Assembly (NCBI RefSeq): GCF_000375585.1
Contig: NZ_AQWP01000006.1
Location: 124,001 to 188,000, forward strand
DNA from: Sinorhizobium meliloti 4H41
Lineage (GTDB): Bacteria > Pseudomonadota > Alphaproteobacteria > Rhizobiales > Rhizobiaceae
Direction of reading: 5' to 3'
Length of the DNA: 64,000 nt
This document shows positions 9,999 to 18,135 of the stretch, in pieces. Under the pieces are notes generated by a model. That model did no database searches, had not been told where the DNA came from, and worked only from the letters and a program-made list of their open reading frames with translations. Position numbers and translations under genes: made by a program. How positions within the stretch are numbered: the first letter of the stretch is position 1; each line of letters begins with the position of its first letter.

Positions 9999-10411
9999 GA
10001 TGTCGCTCCCTGCTGATGGTGTTCCGCATCGATCGGGCGCTCCTCTCCGGTAGCGATCATGGTCCGGGTCGCATCGATGGAGGCATAGATCCAGAAAATG
10101 CGCATTGGCTCGGTCTCAGACGCATTGATGAAGCGATGGGGAACGTTTGCCGGGATCCAGGTCGTGTCGTTGGGTCCGAGCGGGTATCGGACCCCGTCGA
10201 TTTCGGCAATGGCCTGCCCGTCGAGGACCATCACGCTCTCTTCGCAATTATGTTTGTGAAGACCGATCGCGGCGCCAGGGTCGAAAGCGGTGATGCCGTT
10301 GATCATGGTGGTCGAGCCGCATTTGCGCGTCACGAGCGGCGTCGTGCGGGCGCCGTTGCCACGATCATTGCTCTTGAGCTCCTTTGGGCGAAGGATTGCT
10401 GGCTGGGTCAT
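9995..10411 (-). CDS. Cupin domain protein
   Basis: A 138-residue single cupin barrel. Motif 1 is seen as GLHKHNCEESVMVLDG, containing the two histidines and glutamate that bind metal, and motif 2 as PANVPHRFIN with the third histidine. A strong ribosome site (AAGGAG) precedes the ATG. It lies 12 bases after the aldehyde dehydrogenase and overlaps the ABM gene. Cupins of this size are dioxygenases, isomerases or sensors; together with the ABM protein it probably handles a reactive intermediate of the pathway. Confidence 0.82.
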   Translation of the reverse strand: MTQPAILRPKELKSNDRGNGARTTPLVTRKCGSTTMINGITAFDPGAAIGLHKHNCEESVMVLDGQAIAEIDGVRYPLGPNDTTWIPANVPHRFINASETEPMRIFWIYASIDATRTMIATGEERPIDAEHHQQGATS

Positions 10412-10422
10412 CTGGGTTCTCC

Positions 10423-11823
10423 TTATTCCGGCGCCTTGGCGACAGGCTGGGCTGCGTTGGCCGGGCCGATCCAGACGGTCTTGATGTTGACGAACTCGCG
10501 GATGCCGTAGACACCGAGCTCGCGGCCGTAGCCTGAACGCTTGATCCCGCCGAAGGGGTATCGGGGATCGGACGCGACCATGCCGTTGATGAAGACGGCG
10601 CCCGCGTCGATGTCGCGCGCGAGCCGGCGTGCACGCTCGACATCCGCGGTCCAGATCGCCGAGCCGAGACCGTATTCGGTCTGATTGGCCAGCCGAACCG
10701 CTTCTTCTGCATCCCTGACGCGGACGATGGCCGCGACCGGTCCAAAGGTCTCCTCGCAGAAGGCGGCCATCTCCGGGCGCACATGATCGAGCACGGTCGG
10801 CGGATAAAAATAGCCTGGCCGGTTCAGCGGCGTGCCGCCGAGCCTGCGTTCAGCGCCCGCCGCAATTGTCTTTTCGACCTGCGCGTGCAGGCTGCTCATC
10901 AGGTTTTCCCGTGCCATCGGACCGATACCGGTATCGCGCTCCATGGGATCGCCCATCTTCAGTTGCGCGGCTTTCTCGCAGAAGAGCTCGACGAAACGGT
11001 CGGCTATCGCTTCTTCGACGATGAAGCGCTTGGCGTTGACACAGGACTGCCCGACATTGATGTAGCGCGCCTTGACTGCGACGTTTGTCGCCTCTTCGAG
11101 ATCGGCGTCGGCAAGCACGATGAAGGGGTCGGAGCCACCGAGTTCCAGCACCTGCTTTTTCAGCGCCTTGCCGGCCTGCGACGCAACGATGGCGCCCACT
11201 TCGGTGGAGCCCGTCAGCGTGACAGCTGCGATCCTGTCGTCCGCAATGATGCCGGCCACTTTGGCCGGCTCGATCAGCAGGGTGGCAAAGAGGCCCTCCG
11301 GGCAACCTGCCTCGCGCATGATTTCCTCGATGGCGAGTGCACATTCCGGCACATTGTTCGCGTGCTTCAGTACGGCGCCGTTCCCCGCGGCGAAAGCCGG
11401 CGCTGCAAAACGAAAAAACTGCCAGAAGGGATAGTTCCAGGGCATGATGGCGAGGACAACACCAAGCGGCTCGAAGACGACGGCGCTTTCGGACGCGTTC
11501 GAGGCGACCGTTTCGTCGGCGAGGTATTGCCCTGCGTGCTCGGCATAGAAGTCGCAGTTGTAGGCGCATTTTTCGATTTCGGCCTCGGACTCGACGATCG
11601 GCTTACCCATCTCGCGCGTGATCATCTCAGCATAGCGCGACTTGCCGGCACGCAGCACCCTGGCCATGGCGCCAAGCAGTCGAACCCGCTCTTGGACAGG
11701 CTTCTTGCGCCACGCCTTTTGCGTCTTTGCGGCGGCGGAAAGCGCTGCATCGACAAAGGCATCGTCATGGAGTTCGTAGCAGGCAAGTTCCTCGCCGGTG
11801 GCCGGATTGGTCGTGACGATCAT
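10423..11823 (-). CDS. NAD(P)-dependent aldehyde dehydrogenase (succinate-semialdehyde dehydrogenase type)
   Basis: Oxidises an aldehyde to a carboxylate. The ATG at 11823 has AAGGAG six bases upstream and gives 466 residues, close to the short SSADH class (Sad/YneI-like). The open frame continues 41 codons further up, but that part is unlike any family. Catalytic residues are visible: N130 in MPWNYP, E227 in LELGGSD and the nucleophile C261 in NVGQSCVN. TGSTEVG (204-210) is the cofactor-binding turn. It sits in the catabolic operon between the DUF1537 kinase and the cupin. A semialdehyde substrate fits the family, but the actual one is unknown. Confidence 0.9.
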   Translation of the reverse strand: MIVTTNPATGEELACYELHDDAFVDAALSAAAKTQKAWRKKPVQERVRLLGAMARVLRAGKSRYAEMITREMGKPIVESEAEIEKCAYNCDFYAEHAGQYLADETVASNASESAVVFEPLGVVLAIMPWNYPFWQFFRFAAPAFAAGNGAVLKHANNVPECALAIEEIMREAGCPEGLFATLLIEPAKVAGIIADDRIAAVTLTGSTEVGAIVASQAGKALKKQVLELGGSDPFIVLADADLEEATNVAVKARYINVGQSCVNAKRFIVEEAIADRFVELFCEKAAQLKMGDPMERDTGIGPMARENLMSSLHAQVEKTIAAGAERRLGGTPLNRPGYFYPPTVLDHVRPEMAAFCEETFGPVAAIVRVRDAEEAVRLANQTEYGLGSAIWTADVERARRLARDIDAGAVFINGMVASDPRYPFGGIKRSGYGRELGVYGIREFVNIKTVWIGPANAAQPVAKAPE

Positions 11824-11946
11824 CGCCATCTCCTTCATTCTTCTTGATTGAGTAAAGCCTTGCGTGGCCTTGCACGTCGTCAACGCAGGTGCGGCTGCTC
11901 GCAAGCACACCGTCCACGATGTCCTCGCGGAGCTTGTTTCCTGCAC

Positions 11947-13218
11947 TCATCGTCCTGCAAGCCTCTCCAAGGCCTTTGTGAAAAAATCCGGGGCGCCGAA
12001 GTTCCCTGACTTCAGCGCGAGCGCCACCGGATCATCTCCTTTCGACAGAAGGACCGGGACGCCCGGGTCGATCTCGGGCCCGATTGTCAGCGTGCCAAGA
12101 TCGAGCGCCGAAACCACCGCGCCCGATGTTTCCCCGCCGGCAACGACCAGCCGGCGTATGCCCGCGCCGATCAGTTCCCGTGCGGTCTCAGCAAAGAGAT
12201 TGTCGAGGGCTTCGGCGACCTTTTCCCGGCCAAAGCGCGCCTGGATCGCCCGAACCTCGTCAGGGGTGCCCGAGGAATAGACGAGTGGTGCCCTTCCCCG
12301 GTTGGCAAGCAGGAACGAAGTCAGGTCGACCGTCGTCACCGTTCCATTCATGACGCCGGCAACATCGATGGCAAGCGCCGGATGAGAATTCCGATGGAGG
12401 TCCACCTGTTCCCGCGTCGCGCCGGAACAACTGCCGGCAAGAATGGCCTCCGGACCATCAACGCCAAAGCTCGCCGAACTCTGTCCCTTGGCTAACCCGC
12501 GGGCGATAAAATTTGCCGGCAGCCCGATCGCAATCCCGGATCCTCCCGTGACAAGGCGATGATCGGCGACAGCCTTGCCGATCACGACGAGGTCGTCATC
12601 GGTGATCGCATCGACGACTACGAGAGCATGGTTGTCATCGCCATGCCTGCGCAAGGCGGCCTCGATCGCCGAAGTCCCGCTGCGGACGGTGGCAATGTCG
12701 ACATGTCCGACATCCGAGGTCGTCTGCAGCCGTAGCCAACGGCGGATATCGGCATCGGTCATTGGATTGAGCGGGTGCTTCTCCAGACCAGACTCGTCAA
12801 GAAGACGATCTTTTACAAAGATATGCCCCTGATATACCGTGCGTCCGGCCCCTGGGAATGCCGGGCAGACGACGACACCCTTCACGGCAAGCGCGTCGGC
12901 GAGCGCCTCCGCGACCGGACCGATGTTTCCGGCCGGCGTGGAATCGAACGTCGAGCAATATTTGAAGACGATCTGTTCGCAGCCCTGATCGAGCAGCCAT
13001 CTCAGCGCCTCCAGCGATTGCTCGACGGCTACGGCCGCATCGATGGAGCGGCTCTTCAGCGCAATCACGCCCGCCTCGACCTTCGCGTCGGCGGCAGCGC
13101 TCGGAACACCTAGACATTGCACGGTGCGAAGGCCGCCCTGCCCCGGCAGGCCCTTCGCGATCGTGTTGGCGATGTCGCTCGCCCCGGTGAAATCGTCCGC
13201 AATGACCCCGAGAAGCAT
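11947..13218 (-). CDS. DUF1537 four-carbon acid sugar kinase family protein (OtnK-like)
   Basis: A 423-residue kinase of the DUF1537 family, which phosphorylates four-carbon acid sugars such as 3-oxo-tetronate, D-erythronate or D-threonate. The N-terminal domain begins LGVIADDFTGASDIAN, the family signature with the acidic substrate-binding pair, and the C-terminal nucleotide-binding domain carries VVAGGETSGAVV and KSGNFGAPDFF. The usual partners of such kinases (OtnC aldolase, OtnI isomerase, or PdxA2) are absent. Instead an isocitrate/isopropylmalate-type dehydrogenase and an Asp/Glu racemase-family protein share the operon. The phosphoryl acceptor may thus be a novel acid, or the operon may handle a tetronate through a different route. 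Confidence 0.88.
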   Translation of the reverse strand: MLLGVIADDFTGASDIANTIAKGLPGQGGLRTVQCLGVPSAAADAKVEAGVIALKSRSIDAAVAVEQSLEALRWLLDQGCEQIVFKYCSTFDSTPAGNIGPVAEALADALAVKGVVVCPAFPGAGRTVYQGHIFVKDRLLDESGLEKHPLNPMTDADIRRWLRLQTTSDVGHVDIATVRSGTSAIEAALRRHGDDNHALVVVDAITDDDLVVIGKAVADHRLVTGGSGIAIGLPANFIARGLAKGQSSASFGVDGPEAILAGSCSGATREQVDLHRNSHPALAIDVAGVMNGTVTTVDLTSFLLANRGRAPLVYSSGTPDEVRAIQARFGREKVAEALDNLFAETARELIGAGIRRLVVAGGETSGAVVSALDLGTLTIGPEIDPGVPVLLSKGDDPVALALKSGNFGAPDFFTKALERLAGR

Positions 13219-13308
13219 CGTTTCTACTCTCTTTCAGTTCTACGACGAAGGGCTGACAATGACGCTGCGCTCGAAGCCAGCCGCTCCTCGATGACACGCG
13301 TTCGCGAC

Positions 13309-13968
13309 CTAGCCGAGCAAACGGCGAAGCTTGGCAACGGCGGCGTCGGGGCTGTTCAGCACGGGAATGGTCGTGACCGCCTGCACCGCCTGAAACGCCC
13401 GCGCCGTTGAGAAATGCGCAAGCGTGATCGCGTCAAAGCCCTCAAGCCTGGCAGCGGCCTCCGCCACCAGCCGGTTGTGCGTCGCCTCGTCACCGGCCCT
13501 CACGGCTCCGATCGCGCCCTCGACGAGGAAGCTTTCGATTTCGGCGGACGGGTCCACACGGGCGGCCTCCTCGCGGAATTCGGCTTCCATTCCCTCCCTC
13601 GCGGGCGGAAACGTGTAGAGCATTGCCGTTCGCCCGCCCTTGCGGATGGCGGTCTCGAACATCGCCTCGTTCGGCTTGAGGACGGGGATATCAAGCGTTG
13701 ATGCAGCCCGTTCGATGGCGGTGCCGAAGGACGAACAGGTGAACAGGACCGCATCGCTGCCGATCATGCGCGCATATTTGGCCAATGCTACGATGCGATC
13801 CGTCATCTGCTCGGTTACGGCCCCGTCCCTCGCCCTGTCAGGGGAAAGGCTGTCCTCGAGAATGTTCACCCGCTCGGCGTCCGGCCAGGCCTTGTCGAAG
13901 GCCGCCTTGATCGGGTCCATGGCAATCGGTGTCGCGTGAATGAGCGCGATCCTCGGCTGTGTCGTCAT
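13309..13968 (-). CDS. Aspartate/glutamate/hydantoin racemase family protein
   Basis: A 219-residue member of the Asp/Glu racemase superfamily, a two-domain fold that uses two cysteines for racemisation or relatives for decarboxylation and isomerisation. The first cysteine region is visible as VLFTCSSFG (about residues 76-84). The second position, normally a Cys in a GC.H-like motif, reads ITLAHFSTA, so the second catalytic cysteine appears replaced. That argues for a non-racemase reaction such as a maleate-isomerase- or decarboxylase-like one, or for altered chemistry. It lies between the ABC ATPase and the DUF1537 kinase in the catabolic operon. Confidence 0.8.
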   Translation of the reverse strand: MTTQPRIALIHATPIAMDPIKAAFDKAWPDAERVNILEDSLSPDRARDGAVTEQMTDRIVALAKYARMIGSDAVLFTCSSFGTAIERAASTLDIPVLKPNEAMFETAIRKGGRTAMLYTFPPAREGMEAEFREEAARVDPSAEIESFLVEGAIGAVRAGDEATHNRLVAEAAARLEGFDAITLAHFSTARAFQAVQAVTTIPVLNSPDAAVAKLRRLLG

Positions 13969-14013
13969 TTGTCGATCCTGGAAAAGAGGTGGCGGCCGCC
14001 GCTTCGGGCCTTG

Positions 14014-15090
14014 CTACTGCTGGCCCGCCGAAAACACCCACACACTTTCGGGTGGAATGCGTGCCCAGACCGTCCCGGAAGACAGCTGCTTGGCGCCATG
14101 CGCCTTGGCAACAAAATCGCCGCGGCGCAGACGGTATTCCCACCTGTCTCCGAGATAGATGCTGTCGTCGAGGTTCATCTCGAGCGCATTGGCATCCGGC
14201 TGATCGCTGACGCTGATCTGTTCGACACGTATCACCGCGCGCGCGTCTTGCGATGCCGACAGGCCCGACGCTTCGCGCACCGTTCCGTCGAGGCTCCAGT
14301 TGTCGCCACCGATGACCGCCGCCCTGCCTTCAACCGTCTTCACCTTTGCCTTGACGATATTGTTGGCGCCAAGGAAATCGGCCGAATAGAAGCTGTTCGG
14401 GTTGGAATAGATCTCCTGCGGTCCGCCTTGCTGGACGATGCGCCCGTCCTGCAGCAGGAGAATATTGTCGGCGGCAGCCAGCGCCTCGCTCTGGTCGTGG
14501 GTGACGAGAATGGCGCAGATCTCGAGATCGAGGATGAGCTTGCGGATCCAGTAACGCGCCTCCTCGCGCAGCTTCGCATCGAGGTTCGAGAGCGGCTCGT
14601 CGAGCAGCAGAACGCGCGGTTCGTAGACGAGCGCGCGGCAGATCGCGACACGCTGCTGCTGGCCGCCGGAAAGCTGCGAGGGAAAGCGATCGGCGAGATG
14701 CCCGAGACCCATGCGCTCCAGGATCGCCTGAACGCGCCTTTCGAGATCCGCCTGCGCGACGCCCCGGAGCTTGAGGCCGTAGCCGACATTCTCCTTGACG
14801 GTCCGATGCGGCCATAGCGCGTAGGACTGGAAGACGAGGCCGATATTGCGCTGTTCCGGCGGCAAGGCCAGCTTGTTCTCGCCGTCGAGGACCGTTTTCC
14901 CCCCGATCACGATCTGGCCGACTTCCGGCTGCTCGAGCCCTGCGACGCAGCGCAGAAGCGTGGTCTTGCCGCTGCCGGAGGCGCCGAGAAGGGCAACGAT
15001 CGACCCGCGCTGGGCGGTAAAGGAGGCGCCTTTGAGGATCTGCAGGCCGCCGAGCCATTTCTGGACATTGCTGACAACGAGTTCAGTCAT
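14014..15090 (-). CDS. ABC transporter ATPase (FbpC/PotA-like)
   Basis: The energising subunit of the importer encoded by the two genes upstream. It has 358 residues with Walker A GASGSGKT (36-43), signature LSGGQQQR (140-147), Walker B LLLDEP (161-166) and a switch histidine in VTHDQSEAL. The C-terminal 110 residues form the extra TOBE-type domain of the sugar/polyamine/iron/phosphonate class. The gene overlaps the permease end by eight bases. Such ATPases pair with a fused two-domain permease and an SBP as found here. The family name 'iron(III) transport' is a broad label, and the enzyme genes nearby suggest an organic acid instead. Confidence 0.92.
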   Translation of the reverse strand: MTELVVSNVQKWLGGLQILKGASFTAQRGSIVALLGASGSGKTTLLRCVAGLEQPEVGQIVIGGKTVLDGENKLALPPEQRNIGLVFQSYALWPHRTVKENVGYGLKLRGVAQADLERRVQAILERMGLGHLADRFPSQLSGGQQQRVAICRALVYEPRVLLLDEPLSNLDAKLREEARYWIRKLILDLEICAILVTHDQSEALAAADNILLLQDGRIVQQGGPQEIYSNPNSFYSADFLGANNIVKAKVKTVEGRAAVIGGDNWSLDGTVREASGLSASQDARAVIRVEQISVSDQPDANALEMNLDDSIYLGDRWEYRLRRGDFVAKAHGAKQLSSGTVWARIPPESVWVFSAGQQ

Positions 15091-16843
15091 GGATTTTTGC
15101 TCCCAAACGGAGGGCGAGTGCGAGACCTGCGCCCGTCAATAAGATGCTGATGAGGGCGAGCGCGGCGATCGTGTTCATCGCGCCGGTCTGCAGAAGCGAG
15201 ACCATCAGCGAGCCGATCACTTCAGTGCCTGCGCCCATGAGGTAGACGCCAGTCGCATATTCGCGAAGGAAGATGATCATGATCAGCGCCCAGGCGCCGG
15301 CGAGGCCCGGACGGACGATTGGAATAACCACGTCCTTCCATGTCCGGCCGATTGTCGCGCCGGTCGTGCGCGCCGATTCCTCGAGTTCCGGAGCCACCTG
15401 GATCAGCGTGCCCTGCAGCAGGCGCAGACCGTAGGAGAGGCCGACGACGAGATAGGCGACAAAGAGGCTGACGAGTGTCGGCCGCAAGGGCGTCAACAAG
15501 GGCACGAACAGGAAAACCCAGAAGAAGGCGAGACCGACCACCAGGCCCGGAAGCGCGCGGGGCAGCAACACGATGTAGTCCAGCACCGTGTTCGACATGC
15601 CCCAGTTGCGGTGACCGGCGAGGCCGACGGCCAGGTAGATTGCGACTGCCACGGCACCGCCGACCACCGAAAGCACGATCGTATTGATGACGCCGTTATA
15701 GAGGCTCGGTACTTCCAGCATGCGGCTGAAGTTCGAGAAGGTCAGCTGGGACCACAGGTTGACCCCCTCTCCCCAGGCGTCGACAAAGGCGCGCACGGTA
15801 ATTCCGCCGATCGGCAGGACAACCGACACGAAAAGCCACAGGCCGATGATCGAGAGGGCGATGATTTGGCCGCTGTTGCCTAGCTTGAGGGTGGAGACAC
15901 GCGCACCCTTTCCGCCCATCGCCGCATATTTGCGGGCATTGCGCAGAAGCTTGCGCTGCATCCATACGAGCGGAAGCGTGATCAGGACCAGGACGACGGC
16001 GACCACTGCCATGAGCTGGTAGGTTGGCGTACCGAACAGCGTCGTCAGTTTGTAGATATACGTGGTGAGCACCATGATGCCGTTGGGATCCCCGAGCACA
16101 AGCGGAATGCCGAAGGTCTCGAAGCCAAGCAGGATGTTGAGCGCGGCAGCAAAGATCAGAGCCGGCAGAACCATGGGCAGGGTCACGTCACGCGAGACCT
16201 GCCATATCGATGCGCCGGTCGTGCGCGCAGCTTCCTCGAGGTCGGACGGCAGATTGCGCATGGCCGAGGACACGTAAAGATAGACGTGCGGCACGTGGCT
16301 GAGGCCAGCGATCAGGATCATGCCCGGCAGACTGTAAATGTTCCAGGGAACAACACCGATGATGTCGCGGACGAAGAGGGAGACGAAGCCCGTCGGGCCG
16401 ACCGAGACCGTGTAGCCGAAGGCGAGGACGATGGACGAGATGAACATCGGCACGAGAACGAGGACCTCAAGGAGGCGCTTGGCCCTCACGTCGGTTCTCG
16501 TGATCAGAAAGGCCAACAGGCCGCCGAGTGGTACCGCGATCGCGACCATCCCGAACGAGAAGATCGCCGTCGTGCCGAGGGCTTTGTAGAAATTCTTGTC
16601 GGAGAAGACGTAGCGATAGGCATCGAACCCGAACTTGGCGCGCGGGCTGAAGAAGGCAGCCGTCAGGAAGCTCTGGTAGATGATCAGGCCGACCGGCGCC
16701 AGCACCGCGATTGCGAGCAGGCCGATGACGACGCGCCTGTAGGTGCTCGCATTGCCGTGACGGGGCATTCTCGCCGGATATTTCTTTTCGGCTGCGGCCT
16801 TTGAAAGCTGGACTGCGGCCGGTGCTTGAGCGTGGGTAGACAT
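15083..16843 (-). CDS. ABC transporter permease, two fused MetI-type domains (FbpB-like)
   Basis: A 586-residue inner-membrane protein with about 12 hydrophobic segments and two copies of the permease domain, as in FbpB/iron(III)- or 2-aminoethylphosphonate-type importers. The cytoplasmic coupling loop is seen twice: EEAARTTGASIWQV in the first half and EESARTTGATIGRT in the second. It starts at ATG 16843 with AGGCAAGGA upstream. It is separated from the binding-protein gene by 63 bases that hold a strong hairpin, and overlaps the ATPase gene by eight bases. Confidence 0.93.
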   Translation of the reverse strand: MSTHAQAPAAVQLSKAAAEKKYPARMPRHGNASTYRRVVIGLLAIAVLAPVGLIIYQSFLTAAFFSPRAKFGFDAYRYVFSDKNFYKALGTTAIFSFGMVAIAVPLGGLLAFLITRTDVRAKRLLEVLVLVPMFISSIVLAFGYTVSVGPTGFVSLFVRDIIGVVPWNIYSLPGMILIAGLSHVPHVYLYVSSAMRNLPSDLEEAARTTGASIWQVSRDVTLPMVLPALIFAAALNILLGFETFGIPLVLGDPNGIMVLTTYIYKLTTLFGTPTYQLMAVVAVVLVLITLPLVWMQRKLLRNARKYAAMGGKGARVSTLKLGNSGQIIALSIIGLWLFVSVVLPIGGITVRAFVDAWGEGVNLWSQLTFSNFSRMLEVPSLYNGVINTIVLSVVGGAVAVAIYLAVGLAGHRNWGMSNTVLDYIVLLPRALPGLVVGLAFFWVFLFVPLLTPLRPTLVSLFVAYLVVGLSYGLRLLQGTLIQVAPELEESARTTGATIGRTWKDVVIPIVRPGLAGAWALIMIIFLREYATGVYLMGAGTEVIGSLMVSLLQTGAMNTIAALALISILLTGAGLALALRLGAKIHD

Positions 16844-16871
16844 TCCTTGCCTCTCGCAAACGGGGGGCGGA

Positions 16872-16896
16872 GCCGCGGCGCCGATGGCGCCGCGGC
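16872..16896 (-). repeat. Perfect 11-bp hairpin between binding-protein and permease genes
   Basis: GCCGCGGCGCC (16872-16882) pairs exactly with GGCGCCGCGGC (16886-16896) across the three-base loop GAT. It starts ten bases after the binding-protein stop and no T-run follows on the minus strand. It therefore looks like an intercistronic mRNA-stabilising structure rather than a terminator, the kind that lets a binding protein be made in excess over its permease. Confidence 0.7.
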
Positions 16897-16906
16897 GAGC
16901 GAAGCA

Positions 16907-18013
16907 TCAGCGACCGAGCGCTTCCTTCCAGTCGTTGAAGAACTGGACGCGTTTCATCTGGTCCATGTATTCGAGCACGCCTTCATCGACCGCAATCGGC
17001 TTGAGACCGCCGCCCACACGCTCGTTGAGCGTCTTGACGTTGAGGCCGGAGGTCACATCCTCGCGGACCGAGGGAAGTCCGCCTTCCGCGAGAAGCGACT
17101 GGCCCTCGGCCGAGAGCATGTAGTCGACGAAGAGCTTCGCGGCGTTCGAATGCGGTGCATCCTTGGTGATCAGCGCCAGACGCGAGAAGGCCGGCGTATA
17201 GTCACTGGCGAAATGGACGCCGAGGTTCGGGCTTTCCTTGACCCAGTCGAGCGCATAGGAGCCGATGATGTTGATGGCGATGATGTTTTCGCCGGAAACG
17301 ACCGTTTCCTTCATTCCGCCGGAGCTCGAATAGATCTTGGCCCCGTCGTCGCCCATGGCCCTGGCGAGATCCCAGAAGTCCTCGCGGTTGCGAGCATCGT
17401 TGGAATGATGAAGGAAGCCGGAGCCGCTCTTCTCAGGATCGAAGGTCGCCACCTTGCCCTGCAGCATGTCCTTGTTTTCCTTCAGGAAGGTGATCATATC
17501 CGCATAGGTCTTCGGCAGCTTGTCTTCCGACAGCGCCTTGGTGTTGTAGATCACACCGATCGGCTCGACGGTCGTAGCGTAGAGTGTGTTCTTGTAGTTT
17601 GCCCAACCCGGCAGCTGGCCCGCCTCCGGCGAGGCATATTCCATGCCGTAACCGTCCTGAACCAGCGTCATCTGCAGGTCCATGGCCGAGCTCCAGACGA
17701 CATCGGCTGTCGTCTGGCCGGCCGCGGCCTCGGATATCACCTGGTTATAGGTGCCGTTCGTGCCGAGGTCGTTATACGCGATCTTGATGCCGTATTTCTT
17801 GGTGAAGCCATCCTGCAGTTTTTGCGACTGGGCGGCGTCCGTTGAGGTGTAGACGGACACGGTGCCCTCCTCCTTCGCCTTGGCGATGAGGTCGGCATAG
17901 TCTGCCGGATAGCCGGCCGGTACTTCCTGCGCGGATGCAGTGGCTGCAAACGCGGTCATGAATGCCGCGGTGACGGCGAAAGCTGTCGAGCGGACGGTGT
18001 GTTGCCTGTTCAT
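16907..18013 (-). CDS. ABC transporter substrate-binding protein (iron/2-AEP/organic-acid type)
   Basis: Periplasmic binding protein of 368 residues, starting at ATG 18013 with GGGAGA seven bases upstream. A further in-frame ATG at 18118 is less likely. A typical signal peptide (basic start, hydrophobic AFAVTAAFMTAFAATASA, then AQ) is followed by the family 1/6 fold: VSVYTSTDAAQSQKL, GTNGTYNQVISEAAAGQTTADVVWSS and IGVIYNTKAL. This class binds Fe(III), 2-aminoethylphosphonate, thiamine or carboxylated compounds. I see no iron-coordinating tyrosine pair that would prove iron. Hairpins on both sides of the gene suggest its mRNA segment is stabilised. Confidence 0.9.
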   Translation of the reverse strand: MNRQHTVRSTAFAVTAAFMTAFAATASAQEVPAGYPADYADLIAKAKEEGTVSVYTSTDAAQSQKLQDGFTKKYGIKIAYNDLGTNGTYNQVISEAAAGQTTADVVWSSAMDLQMTLVQDGYGMEYASPEAGQLPGWANYKNTLYATTVEPIGVIYNTKALSEDKLPKTYADMITFLKENKDMLQGKVATFDPEKSGSGFLHHSNDARNREDFWDLARAMGDDGAKIYSSSGGMKETVVSGENIIAINIIGSYALDWVKESPNLGVHFASDYTPAFSRLALITKDAPHSNAAKLFVDYMLSAEGQSLLAEGGLPSVREDVTSGLNVKTLNERVGGGLKPIAVDEGVLEYMDQMKRVQFFNDWKEALGR

Positions 18014-18063
18014 AGTCTGATCTCCCAATAGCGCCCGTGCTCCAAAGCTCCTCCGGGCATTTG

Positions 18064-18132
18064 CGCGAGGGCACTCCGCGCCCTCGCGACCTCCGACTTT
18101 GCACTTTGGATTTCTCAAATCAAAAGTGCAAA
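18064..18132 (-). repeat. Two consecutive inverted repeats between dehydrogenase and binding-protein genes
   Basis: Hairpin A: CGCGAGGGC (18064-18072) pairs with GCCCTCGCG (18080-18088), loop of seven. Hairpin B: TTTGCACTTT (18098-18107) pairs with AAAGTGCAAA (18123-18132); after one mismatch it continues as GATTT (18109-18113) with AAATC (18117-18121), leaving a three-base loop. Hairpin B begins three bases after the stop of the dehydrogenase gene. No T-run follows either one, so they are more likely mRNA processing/stability elements or an attenuator than plain terminators. Confidence 0.7.
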
Positions 18133-18135
18133 CGC

